In this document: positions 48,810 to 57,100 of the stretch, one piece after another
How positions within the stretch are numbered: position 1 is the first letter of the stretch
How the letters are laid out: each line of letters begins with the position of its first letter
NCBI RefSeq assembly: GCF_033343995.1
Contig: NZ_CP137573.1
Location: 2,575,001-2,639,000 of the forward strand
Origin: Streptomyces sp. HUAS YS2
GTDB lineage: Bacteria; Actinomycetota; Actinomycetes; Streptomycetales; Streptomycetaceae
DNA: 64,000 nt
Reading direction: 5' to 3'
Program-made: the position numbers and the translations under genes
Notes under the pieces: generated by a model
Databases searched by the model: none
What the model was told of the DNA's origin: nothing
The model's input: only the letters and a program-made list of their open reading frames with translations

Positions 48810-49790
48810 ATGATCGAGCTCGAGGGGCTGACGAAGAGGTTCGGGACGAAGACGGCGGTCGACCAGCTCTCCTTCCAGGTGCGGCCCGGTGTGGTCACCG
48901 GTTTCCTGGGGCCGAACGGGGCGGGCAAGTCGACGACGATGCGGATGATGCTCGATCTGGACAACCCGACGAGCGGGACGGTCCGGATCGACGGACGGCA
49001 CTACCGGGAGCTCGAGGAGCCCCTGAAGTACATCGGTGCGCTGCTGGACGCCAAGGCGATGCACGGCGGCCGGAGCGCGTACAACAACCTTCTCTGCCTC
49101 GCCCAGTCGAATCGTATTCCGGCCGCCCGGGTCGGCGAGGTGCTGGATCTGGTCGGTCTGACGGCGGTGGCGAAAAAGAAGGTGAAGGGGTTCTCGCTCG
49201 GTATGGGCCAGCGGCTCGGCATCGCGTCGGCGTTGCTCGGGGATCCCGAGATCCTGATGTTCGACGAACCCGTCAATGGTCTGGACCCCGAGGGAATTCA
49301 CTGGATCCGCAATCTGATGAAGGCGCTGGCCGCGGAAGGCCGGACGATCTTCGTATCCAGCCATCTGATGAGCGAAATGGCGCTGACCGCGGATCACTTG
49401 ATCGTGATCGGGCAGGGGAAGCTGCTCGCCGACACGTCGATGGCCGATTTCATCCATCAGAATTCCCGAAGTTATGTGCGCTTGCGCTCCCCGCAACGGG
49501 AACGTCTGCGGGATGTGCTGCACGAGAACGGATTCCGTCCGGTCGAGGCCGGCAGCGGCACCCTGGAGGTGGACGGCGCGAGCACGGAGCAGCTGGGCGA
49601 GCTGGCCGCCCAGCACCATCTGGTCCTCCATGAACTGAGCGCCCAGCGCGCCTCCCTGGAGGAGGCGTTCATGCAGATGACGGCGAGCGCGGTGGAGTAC
49701 CACGCGCACGGCACGGACGTGCACGGCGACACCGGCAGCGCGCGGCAGAGTCCCCGCTGGGGCGAGAGCTACCAGGGCAAGGGGGCCTGA
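48810..49790 (+). CDS. ABC transporter ATP-binding protein, module 1
   Basis: A 326-aa ATPase of the NatA/DrrA-like group: Walker A GPNGAGKST, Q-loop region, signature FSLGMGQRLGIASALLG, Walker B EILMFDEPVNGLDPEG and the His of SSHLMSEMALTADHL. The last 100 residues form the group's C-terminal domain. Start at the ATG MIELEG; TAGCTT ends 7 nt before it, consistent with a leaderless message. It pairs with the permease at 49794 and closely resembles the ATPase at 52779, so the two modules come from a duplication. Substrate unknown. Confidence 0.92.
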   Translation: MIELEGLTKRFGTKTAVDQLSFQVRPGVVTGFLGPNGAGKSTTMRMMLDLDNPTSGTVRIDGRHYRELEEPLKYIGALLDAKAMHGGRSAYNNLLCLAQSNRIPAARVGEVLDLVGLTAVAKKKVKGFSLGMGQRLGIASALLGDPEILMFDEPVNGLDPEGIHWIRNLMKALAAEGRTIFVSSHLMSEMALTADHLIVIGQGKLLADTSMADFIHQNSRSYVRLRSPQRERLRDVLHENGFRPVEAGSGTLEVDGASTEQLGELAAQHHLVLHELSAQRASLEEAFMQMTASAVEYHAHGTDVHGDTGSARQSPRWGESYQGKGA

Positions 49791-49793
49791 ACG

Positions 49794-50573
49794 ATGGCAT
49801 CGGTACCCGCGGTCCTGCAGTCCGAGTGGACCAAGATCCGTACGGTCTCCTCCACGACCTGGACGCTGGCGAGCGCGCTGCTGGTGACGGTGGCGATGAG
49901 CGCGGCGCTGTGCGCGCTGCTGAGGTCCACCTTCGACGACCTCTCCGAGGCGGAACGGGCCACCTTCGACCCGACCTTCGTCAGCTTCTCCGGGATGGTG
50001 CTCGGGCAGCTGGCGATGGTGGTCTTCGGCGTCCTGGTGGTCGGCACGGAGTACTCCTCCGGCATGATCCGCACCTCCCTCGCGGCGGTTCCGCAACGGG
50101 CCACGTTCCTGTTCAGCAAGATCGCGGTGGCGGGCACGCTGGCGCTGGTCGTCGGCATGCTGACCAGCTTCCTGTCCTTCTTCCTCGGCCAGGCCCTTCT
50201 CGGCGAACACCGCACGACCCTCGGCGCGGACAACGTGCTGCGCGCGGTGGTCGGCGGCGGCCTCTACATGGGCCTGATCGCGCTGTTCTCGATGGGCGTG
50301 GCCACGATGCTCCGCTCCTCGATGCTCTCCCTCGGGATCCTGGTCCCCTTCTTCTTCCTGGTCTCCCAGATCCTCTCCGCGGTCCCGAAGGCCAAAGAGG
50401 TGGCCCTGTACTTCCCCGACCAGGCCGGCTCCAAGATCATGCAGGTCCTCCCCGACGCCATGAACCAGGAGGAAGCCCCCTACGGCCCCTGGGGCGGCCT
50501 CGGCATCATGCTCCTCTGGGTCGCGGCGGCCCTCCTGGGCGGCTACCTGGTCATGAAGAAACGCGACGCCTGA
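49794..50573 (+). CDS. ABC transporter permease, module 1
   Basis: A 259-aa ABC-2 type permease with six predicted helices. The start SEWTKIRTVSSTTWTLASALL is the usual N-terminus of this Streptomyces group, followed by GTEYSSGMIRTSLAAVPQR, the short cytoplasmic loop that contacts the ATPase. It begins 3 bp after the ATPase gene. A paralogous permease (53873) has the same motifs (SEWTKIRSVRSTLWTLG, SEYGTGMIRTTLTACPSR). Exported compound unknown. Confidence 0.9.
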   Translation: MASVPAVLQSEWTKIRTVSSTTWTLASALLVTVAMSAALCALLRSTFDDLSEAERATFDPTFVSFSGMVLGQLAMVVFGVLVVGTEYSSGMIRTSLAAVPQRATFLFSKIAVAGTLALVVGMLTSFLSFFLGQALLGEHRTTLGADNVLRAVVGGGLYMGLIALFSMGVATMLRSSMLSLGILVPFFFLVSQILSAVPKAKEVALYFPDQAGSKIMQVLPDAMNQEEAPYGPWGGLGIMLLWVAAALLGGYLVMKKRDA

Positions 50574-50636
50574 GGGAAGCCGCCCGGGGGCGGAACGAAG
50601 ACGCCCGAGCGACGCGGCGCGACGCCTGTTCGTCCC

Positions 50637-51629
50637 TTACGGACTGGGCTCGGACGTCCGGGGCGCCGGCAGCGGCGGCGCCCCCTCGTCGAGGAGCTCG
50701 TCGAACCGCGCCCAGCCGTGCCAGGCCCAGACATCGGTGTTCATGTCCGGCTCCAGCGGCACGAACCGACCGCGCTCGAAGTCGTCCCCGTCGAGGTCGA
50801 ACCAGCGCTCGTCGACCACCTCGGTGCCCAGACCCACCGTCCGGGCGGTGAGCCGCACGAGCAGCTTCGCGCCGACCGACCGGCTCAGGTCCTTGCCCTG
50901 GATCTCCTTGACCGGCAGGGCGGCCACCGGGGCGTCCACCGGGATCCATACGGTGAACGGGGCGCCGCGCTCCACGGCCAGCCAGGACCGCTCGTCGGCC
51001 GGCTCGCCCTTCTCGTCGAGGACCTTCAGCCACTTCTTGTAGACGACCAGGCTGCCGTCGTGGGGCGACAGCTCCAGGTAGCGCAGATGGACGCGGGCCC
51101 GCAGGTCGACGACCGAGAGGTTGTCGAGGTGGTTGTAGAAGCGCACGGCGATGATCGCGTCGTCGCTGTCGACGTGCTCGCGTGCGTAGCCGGGGAAGTC
51201 GGCGGACCAGGCGTGCGAGATGCTGGCCCGCTTGCGCCAGATGAACGGCCGAAGGGCGAACAACTTGATCAGGACGATGCCGAGCACCACGGCGGGGACC
51301 ATCGCCCCGGTTACCGAGGCGAGCGTGGCCAGCAGCTGCTGCACGATGCTGTCCGGGTGCGGAGCGAGGTTGTCGGTGCCGACGCAGGCCCGCAGGGCCG
51401 TGAGGGTGCCGTTGAGCAGGCCTTCGACGTCGGCGAACCGGTCCCTGACACTGCGTGGGGACCGCTCCGTCAGCGTCCAGACGACGGTGATCACCAGGGC
51501 CAGGGTCAGCAGGGCGCCCAAGGCCATCAGCATCAGCACGTGAACGGGTCGCTCGGCGATCCACCATCGAACTGAGGTCCGGTATCTCGGGTGCGGCCGA
51601 GTTCTCCCGAACCACCCTGGCACCCACAT
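50637..51629 (-). CDS. Two-TM membrane protein resembling an inward-rectifier channel
   Basis: A 330-aa protein of no named family that I recognise with certainty. TM1 is about 29-52, then an outer segment of 45 residues, a hydrophobic hairpin-like segment (95-112, ATLASVTGAMVP) leading straight into TM2 (113-128). The cytoplasmic part of 200 residues is beta-rich (AIIAVRFYNHLDNLSVVDLR, VHLRYLELSPHDGS, FTVWIPVDAPVAALPV, KLLVRLTARTVGLG). TM1-pore loop-TM2-beta domain is the Kir channel order, and VTGAMVP can be aligned to the VGYGDMVP filter with the TVGYG lost. ATG with GGAGAAG upstream. It is the only minus-strand gene between two ABC modules. Confidence 0.55.
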   Translation of the reverse strand: MWVPGWFGRTRPHPRYRTSVRWWIAERPVHVLMLMALGALLTLALVITVVWTLTERSPRSVRDRFADVEGLLNGTLTALRACVGTDNLAPHPDSIVQQLLATLASVTGAMVPAVVLGIVLIKLFALRPFIWRKRASISHAWSADFPGYAREHVDSDDAIIAVRFYNHLDNLSVVDLRARVHLRYLELSPHDGSLVVYKKWLKVLDEKGEPADERSWLAVERGAPFTVWIPVDAPVAALPVKEIQGKDLSRSVGAKLLVRLTARTVGLGTEVVDERWFDLDGDDFERGRFVPLEPDMNTDVWAWHGWARFDELLDEGAPPLPAPRTSEPSP

Positions 51630-51789
51630 CAACTTTCTTCTCCCCCAAAGAAATTGAGTCGTACTCAGCAGTATTCTGCCCGACTCCGCGGCGTGACGGC
51701 AGAACCGGGGAGAGGGTCCCGTAGGCTCGACGGGGGTAGATCTGCCAGGGAAGGTTCTGCCGCCGCACGACCAACCCGAGGGGCCCATC

Positions 51790-52689
51790 GTGAAGGACCG
51801 CAGTCTCCGAGCGCTCGGCCTGGACGGTGTGCCGGCCGTCCAGCCGCTCACCTATCCCGGCCGACCCGCCACCGAGCCCTCTCTCCTCAACGGGGACGTT
51901 CTGCTGCAGCTGGGCGTGCGCCCGATGAGGCTGGGCGACTGGTACGTCGAGGAGGCCCAGGAGCGGGAGCGCCGCCGGCTCGACGAGACCCTGTCGCGGC
52001 TGGGGCAGGCGCCCACCGGCCGCCGTCACCCGGTGATCGCGGTCGGGTCCAACGCCTCCCCCGGCCAGGTCAGTCACAAGCTGTCCCGGATGAACCTCCC
52101 GACTACCGTGCCGATGGTCCCGGTACGGGTCCGCGGCATCGGAGTCGGCTGCTCCGGCCACATCAGCCCGGCGGGCTACGTCGCGGGCACGCCGTACATC
52201 GACCCGCAGGCCGAGTCGACGCTGGTGGTGGCCTGGCTGGACGCACAGCAGCTGAAGGCCGTCGACGACACCGAGTTCCCCGACTACCAGCGGGCCATCC
52301 TGCCCGGCGACGCGTTCGACATGACCATGCCTTCCGGGGAGCGGCTGGGCGGCGCGTACATCTACTTCAGCGCACACGGTGTGCTCGCCCGGCCCGACGG
52401 GCGGCCCCACCCCGGCGGGGGCGACCAGTCGGAGCTGCTCGCCGAGCTGCTCGCCGGCTCCGCGCGACTGCGCGAGCTGCTGGGGCCGGACCCCGTCTCC
52501 TGGGTCGCGCGCGCCGGCGCCGATCGGGAGGTCCGGGAACAGGGCACCAGGATCTTCGGCAAGGAGGGCTGGGTGCTGCCGCAGACCGATTTCCTGCCCT
52601 ACGTGGACGGCTCGCCGACGGTCCGGCTGTACGACGATCTGCCGCCGCTGTCCGGATCCCTGCCGGTTCGGGCTTCCGCGGAACCGTAA
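51790..52689 (+). CDS. GGCT-like protein of unknown function
   Basis: A 299-aa soluble protein without clear annotation. Its first 85 residues have no known pattern. The centre reads HPVIAVGSNASPGQVSHKLSR, close to the YGSN nucleotide of gamma-glutamylcyclotransferase-like folds, followed about 100 residues later by STLVVAWLDAQQLKAVDDTE and YQRAIL, where the Glu would be the catalytic acid. So it may be a cyclotransferase or amine transferase variant, but this is inferred from two short motifs. GTG start; no neighbour explains it. It is divergent from the channel-like gene, with 160 bp between. Confidence 0.5.
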   Translation: MKDRSLRALGLDGVPAVQPLTYPGRPATEPSLLNGDVLLQLGVRPMRLGDWYVEEAQERERRRLDETLSRLGQAPTGRRHPVIAVGSNASPGQVSHKLSRMNLPTTVPMVPVRVRGIGVGCSGHISPAGYVAGTPYIDPQAESTLVVAWLDAQQLKAVDDTEFPDYQRAILPGDAFDMTMPSGERLGGAYIYFSAHGVLARPDGRPHPGGGDQSELLAELLAGSARLRELLGPDPVSWVARAGADREVREQGTRIFGKEGWVLPQTDFLPYVDGSPTVRLYDDLPPLSGSLPVRASAEP

Positions 52690-52778
52690 AGGCACCGATA
52701 GGCTCCTCACTCGTACGGGGGCCTTGGGCCGAGGGCCACTGCCCCGATACCGACCTGACCTGTCGATGGGGCTGGAGA

Positions 52779-53876
52779 ATGATCGAGGCAGTCGGCCTGA
52801 CGAAGCGCTACGGCGACAAGACGGCCGTGTACAACCTTTCCTTCCAGGTGCGGCCGGGGGCCGTCACCGGCTTTCTGGGGCCCAACGGGTCCGGGAAGTC
52901 GACGACGATGCGCATGATCCTCGGGCTCGACAACCCCACCTCCGGCTCGGTAACCATCGGCGGGCACCCCTACCGGCAGCTGCCCAACGCGCCGCGGCAG
53001 GTCGGGGCGCTGCTCGACGCGAAGGCCGTGCACGGCGGGCGGAGTGCGCGCAATCACCTGCTGTCGCTCGCGCAGCTGGCCGGTATCCCGGCGCAGCGGG
53101 TGGACGAGGTGCTCGGGGTCGTCGGGCTGCAGGACGTGGCGCGGCGGCGGTCCAAGGGGTTCTCGCTCGGCATGGGGCAGCGGCTCGGCATCGCGGCCGC
53201 GCTGCTCGGGGACCCGCAGGTGCTGCTGTTCGACGAGCCGGTCAACGGGCTCGACCCCGAGGGGATCCTCTGGGTGCGCAACCTCATGAAGAAGCTCGCC
53301 GCCGAGGGGCGGACGGTGTTCGTGTCCAGTCACCTGATGAGCGAGATGGCGCTGACCGCCGACCATCTGATCGTGATCGGCCGCGGCCAGCTCCTCGCGG
53401 ACATGACCGTCCCGGCCTTCATCTCGGCCAACTCCGCGGACTTCGCCCGGGTGCGCACCCCCCAGGACGCCCCCGAGCAGCGCGAGAAGCTGACCGCCGC
53501 GCTGACCGAGGCCGGCGGGCAGGTGCTGTCCGAGCGGGACGGCGCGCTGCGGGTGACCGGCCTGCCGCTGCCGCGGATCAGCGACCTGGCGCACGGCGCG
53601 GACGTACGCCTCTGGGAGCTCTCGCCGCACCAGGCGTCCCTGGAGGAGGCGTACATGCGGCTGACCCAGGGCGCCGTCGACTACCGGTCCACCGAGGACC
53701 AGCTGGCCGGCCTCCAGCCGCCGCAGCCCGCGTACGGGCACACCCCGCCGCCGGCCCCGGTCGTCCCCGACGTGCCGCAGCAGGGCTGGTACGCCCCGCC
53801 CCCGCCCGGACAGAACCCGTACGCGACCGACCCGAGCGCGAAGCGGACCGACGACCACCCCGAGGACGCCCGATGA
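52779..53876 (+). CDS. ABC transporter ATP-binding protein, module 2
   Basis: A 365-aa ATPase, a close paralogue of the one at 48810: Walker A GPNGSGKST, signature FSLGMGQRLGIAAALLG, Walker B VLLFDEPVNGLDPEG. It has an added C-terminal tail of about 60 residues rich in Pro, Tyr and Gln (QPAYGHTPPPAPVVPDVPQQ and on), which is not in module 1 and might bind another protein. Start at the ATG after GGAGA. It overlaps the permease by ATGA. Confidence 0.92.
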   Translation: MIEAVGLTKRYGDKTAVYNLSFQVRPGAVTGFLGPNGSGKSTTMRMILGLDNPTSGSVTIGGHPYRQLPNAPRQVGALLDAKAVHGGRSARNHLLSLAQLAGIPAQRVDEVLGVVGLQDVARRRSKGFSLGMGQRLGIAAALLGDPQVLLFDEPVNGLDPEGILWVRNLMKKLAAEGRTVFVSSHLMSEMALTADHLIVIGRGQLLADMTVPAFISANSADFARVRTPQDAPEQREKLTAALTEAGGQVLSERDGALRVTGLPLPRISDLAHGADVRLWELSPHQASLEEAYMRLTQGAVDYRSTEDQLAGLQPPQPAYGHTPPPAPVVPDVPQQGWYAPPPPGQNPYATDPSAKRTDDHPEDAR

Positions 53877-54700
53877 CCACCCCGTACGCGCAGCAGGGCA
53901 GCGCCTCGTACGTCTCCCCCATCCCGGTCCGCCGGGCCCACCTCGGCGACGCGCTGGCCTCCGAGTGGACCAAGATCCGGTCCGTCCGCTCCACCCTGTG
54001 GACGCTGGGCGTGCTCGTGCTGCTGATGCTCTCGATCGGCCTCGGCGTCGGCGCGATCGTCGCCGCCTCCGGCGTCGACCCGGAGAACGAGCCCGCCCTC
54101 GGGCTCGGCTTCTTCGGCATGCTGCCCGGTTCGATCTGCGTGATCACGCTCGGCGTGCTGACCATCGCCTCCGAGTACGGCACCGGCATGATCCGCACCA
54201 CGCTGACCGCCTGCCCGAGCCGCGGCCGGGTGCTGATCGCCAAGGCGATCGTCTTCTTCCTGCTGGTCTTCGCGATCACCACCGTCACCGCGACCCTGGT
54301 CGCCGTGGCGCAGTACGCGATGATCGGCGGCCCCGAGCCGAGCGCCTCGGCGTGGCTGCGCGCCACCGTCGGGGCCGGCTTCTACGTCGCCACGCTGGGC
54401 CTGCTCGCGCTCGCGGTGGGCGCGGTGATCCGGCACTCGGCCGGCGCCATCACCATCATGATCGGACTGCTGCTGCTCCCGCTGGTGGCGGCGCTGTTCA
54501 TGTTCTCGGAGCCCCTGAAGGACGTTCAGGAAGCGCTCTTCACCTACGCGATCCCCTCGCAGATGCTCGCGCTGTACGCCGACGTCCCGCCGCTCGGCAC
54601 CGACGGCCCGGCGGGCTGGGAGCCGGTCGGGATCCTCGTCGCCGTCACGGCGCTCGCGTTCGGCGGGGCGTACGCGGCGCTGCAGAGCCGGGACGTCTGA
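53873..54700 (+). CDS. ABC transporter permease, module 2
   Basis: A 275-aa ABC-2 type permease with six predicted helices after a polar N-terminal lead of about 25 residues (TTPYAQQGSASYVSPIPVRR). Motifs EWTKIRSVRSTLWTLGVLVLL and ASEYGTGMIRTTLTACPSRG mirror module 1. Overlaps its ATPase gene by 4 bp. The sequence around its stop codon is repeated 28 bp further on. Substrate unknown. Confidence 0.9.
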   Translation: MTTPYAQQGSASYVSPIPVRRAHLGDALASEWTKIRSVRSTLWTLGVLVLLMLSIGLGVGAIVAASGVDPENEPALGLGFFGMLPGSICVITLGVLTIASEYGTGMIRTTLTACPSRGRVLIAKAIVFFLLVFAITTVTATLVAVAQYAMIGGPEPSASAWLRATVGAGFYVATLGLLALAVGAVIRHSAGAITIMIGLLLLPLVAALFMFSEPLKDVQEALFTYAIPSQMLALYADVPPLGTDGPAGWEPVGILVAVTALAFGGAYAALQSRDV

Positions 54701-54733
54701 CCCGGCGCGTCCGGCGCGGGGCGTCTGACCCGG
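54690..54733. repeat. Direct repeat spanning the permease stop codon
   Basis: GGGACGTCTGACCCGG at 54690-54705, which includes the TGA stop, and GGGGCGTCTGACCCGG at 54718-54733, period 28 bp. Confidence 0.85.
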
Positions 54734-54751
54734 GACGTACGCCCCCCGGGC

Positions 54752-55081
54752 TCAGTGGCGCGGTGCGCTGCGGGACCGCTGCACCCTCGTGGTGCGGCGG
54801 TCCTTCGCGTTCCAGCAGGCCTTGTGCCAGTGCCGCCGGTCGTCCACTCCCCCGTACTCCGGCCACGCCACCACGTGCGGCGCGCCGGGCGGGATCTCCT
54901 GGTCGCAGCCGGGGCAGCGGTACCGCTTGCCCGGCGCACTCGCGCCCGCCACGTGCCGGACGTTCCACTCCTCGCCCTGCCACGACTCGGTGCGCTGCGC
55001 ACCGCCGTACCGGTCGCCCGCCTCGCCCTGCTGAGCTGCCGGATTCTCGCCGCCTTTGGAGCGGTTGCGACGCGGGGACAC
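54752..55081 (-). CDS. Small zinc-ribbon-like protein
   Basis: A 109-aa basic protein. A charged, disordered first half is followed by RYRCPGCDQEIPPGAPHVV and, 22 residues later, RHWHKACW: one CxxC pair plus His and Cys, likely a single zinc site. The C-terminus is Arg-rich (RRTTRVQRSRSAPRH). It could bind nucleic acid. I use the GTG at 55081 because GAGGTG precedes it; the open frame extends far upstream antisense to the LLM gene without meaning. Homologues are common in Streptomyces and have carried an unsupported ATP/GTP-binding label. Confidence 0.7.
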   Translation of the reverse strand: MSPRRNRSKGGENPAAQQGEAGDRYGGAQRTESWQGEEWNVRHVAGASAPGKRYRCPGCDQEIPPGAPHVVAWPEYGGVDDRRHWHKACWNAKDRRTTRVQRSRSAPRH

Positions 55082-55280
55082 GGAACACCTCACAGGGCAG
55101 GGGACGGCGGACGATTCCCTCCAGCGTACGGGCCGCCGCCGGCCGCTCCGGCCCACCCGGACGGCCGGGTTACCGGAAAATCGCAACAACTTCCCGCGCG
55201 GCCGTTGCCTTTGGCACGTGTCAGACGTTGATGCAGTTACGAGGGGGAGAACCGCGTCGGCCGCGAGGAGGCATAAGGCG

Positions 55281-56315
55281 ATGCGCGTGGGTACGTTTGT
55301 TCTGGCCGCCCAGTTCCCGGGGCAGGGTCCCGGGGAGGCGTTGCACCGGGCGGTGCGCACGGCCGAGACGGCCGAGGAGTCCGGGCTGGACTCGGTCTGG
55401 CTGGCCGAGCACCACTTCGTCCCGTACGGCGTGTGCCCGTCCGCCGTCACACTTGCCGCGCTGCTGCTCGGGCGGACCCGGCGGATCCGGGTCGGCACGG
55501 CGGTGAGCGTGCTGCCGACGGCCCATCCTGTGGCCCTCGGCGAGCAGGCGGCGCTGCTCCATCTCACCTCCGGCGGCCGGTTCACGCTGGGCGTGGGCCG
55601 GGGCGGGCCGTGGGTGGACCTGGAGGTCTTCGGCGCGGGGCTCGCGGCGTACGACCGGGGCTTCCCGGAGTCGCTGGACCTGCTGCTCCGCTGGCTGAGC
55701 GAGCCCCGGGTCGGGGCGGACGGCGAGCGGTACGCGTTCCGCGAGGTGGCGGTCGTGCCGCGGGCGGACGAGGCGGTCGGCGGCGAGGACGGGCCGGAGG
55801 TCGTCGTCGCCTGCACCTCGCCGAACAGCGTGCGGCTGGCCGCCGAGCGCGGGCTGCCGATGCTGCTCGGGATGCACTGCGGGGACGAGGACAAGGCGGA
55901 GATGGTCGCCGCTTGGCGCCGCTTCGCGCGGGACGCCGGCCGCAGTGCCGGGGAGGTCGAACGGATCGGGCGCGGCCATGTCTCGGCCGGGGTCGTGCAG
56001 CTCGCGGAACGCACGGCTGACGCCGCGGAGACGCTGCTGAAGGCGATGCCCGGCTGGCTGAAGCAGGGGCTCGACGCGCATGTGACCGTGGACGGCCGGT
56101 ACCGGTCGATGCGGGACCCGGTGGCGTACACGGAGCTGCTGTGCGGACTGCACCCGGTGGGCACGCCCCGCCTCGCGGCCGACCGTCTCGCGGCGACCGC
56201 CGAGCGGACCGGCATCACCCGGTTCGCGCTGCTCGCGGAGGGCTCCGGCGACCTGGCGGCGACGGAGGAGAACGTACGGCGGCTGGGCGCGGAGGTCCTG
56301 CCCCAGCTGACCTGA
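55281..56315 (+). CDS. LLM-class flavin-dependent oxidoreductase
   Basis: A 344-aa luciferase-like monooxygenase of the FMN or F420 TIM-barrel class. Typical segments: MRVGTFVLAAQFPG, AETAEESGLDSVWLAEHHFVPYG, TRRIRVGTAVSVLPTAHPVALGEQ, and SGGRFTLGVGRGGPWVDLEVFG. The flavin type cannot be told. ATG chosen after GAGGAGG. Substrate unknown; no operon partners. An 18-bp repeat begins 8 bp after the stop codon. Confidence 0.9.
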   Translation: MRVGTFVLAAQFPGQGPGEALHRAVRTAETAEESGLDSVWLAEHHFVPYGVCPSAVTLAALLLGRTRRIRVGTAVSVLPTAHPVALGEQAALLHLTSGGRFTLGVGRGGPWVDLEVFGAGLAAYDRGFPESLDLLLRWLSEPRVGADGERYAFREVAVVPRADEAVGGEDGPEVVVACTSPNSVRLAAERGLPMLLGMHCGDEDKAEMVAAWRRFARDAGRSAGEVERIGRGHVSAGVVQLAERTADAAETLLKAMPGWLKQGLDAHVTVDGRYRSMRDPVAYTELLCGLHPVGTPRLAADRLAATAERTGITRFALLAEGSGDLAATEENVRRLGAEVLPQLT

Positions 56316-56323
56316 GAGCCCCG

Positions 56324-56394
56324 GCCGGCCTGAGCACCGCAGCCGGCCTGAGCACCACAGCCGACCTGAGCGCCGCAGCCGACCCGAGGACCGC
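56324..56394. repeat. 18-bp tandem repeat after the LLM oxidoreductase gene
   Basis: Four units at 56324-56341, 56342-56359, 56360-56377 and 56378-56394, consensus GCCGGCCTGAGCACCGCA with increasing divergence. It begins 8 bp after the stop; the stop itself is in CTGACCTGAG, similar to the unit core CCTGAG. Confidence 0.88.
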
Positions 56395-56488
56395 TCTCCC
56401 GTGCGGGAAGACGAATGCCGCCGCTCCGACACCGGACGGATCTCCCCCGTCGGGACCTCCCCCGGTGAGGGAGCGGCAGCACAAGACA

Positions 56489-56881
56489 TCAGCAGTCGCG
56501 CAGTTCCGGCGACTGGTTGAGCAGCTGCCCCCGTACGGAAGTGAAGCGGGCGAGCCGCTCGTCCGCCGAGGCGTCCAGCGGGAAGACCGCCACGCGGTGG
56601 CAGTTCTGGAAGGCGAGACGCACCCCGAAGTGCCGCTGGAGCGCACCACGGATCGCGTCACTCGCCAGCGCACGCAGCAGCTGGCCACGTGCCTGCTCGC
56701 TCGGCGGCGGCGTCTGGTTGTCGGCGAACTCTCCGCCGTCGACCTTCAGCTGTGCCACCAGAGAGCTGATCATCTCCCACGCGTAGGGCAGGGAGGTCCG
56801 GACGCAGTCGACGAAGTCGGCTTCGTCGACCTCGCCTCGCTCGGCCTGTTCCAACAGCGCCGGTGAGACGTCGAGCGACAT
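56489..56881 (-). CDS. SCO5389-family protein
   Basis: A 130-aa acidic protein of a family named after its S. coelicolor member; the function is unknown. MSLDVSPALLEQAERGEVDEADFVDCVRTSLPYAWEMISSL is split between two helices, followed by a polar loop (ADNQTPPPSEQARGQLLRALA) and a helix-strand C-terminus with two cysteines (LAFQNCHRVAVFPLD and the final C). It is cytoplasmic with no signal peptide. It lies between the LLM gene and nucS in opposite orientation to both. Confidence 0.82.
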   Translation of the reverse strand: MSLDVSPALLEQAERGEVDEADFVDCVRTSLPYAWEMISSLVAQLKVDGGEFADNQTPPPSEQARGQLLRALASDAIRGALQRHFGVRLAFQNCHRVAVFPLDASADERLARFTSVRGQLLNQSPELRDC

Positions 56882-57100
56882 GGGTTCTCCTCTCGCGACC
56901 CCGCCCGGAGCGGGGTCTTACGGGCAGGGACGGAGGACCCCCGTACGCAACGCAGAGTGCACGGGCGGCGACCTCCTGCATCCACGGTAAGCGTGGTGTC
57001 CTGACCGCACCAGGAGATTGGGACCACAACCGGCCAATAACGAACGGGAGTTTAGGGCCGAATCGCGCGGAAGAGCGGCTGTCTTGTAGCGTTGCGCACC

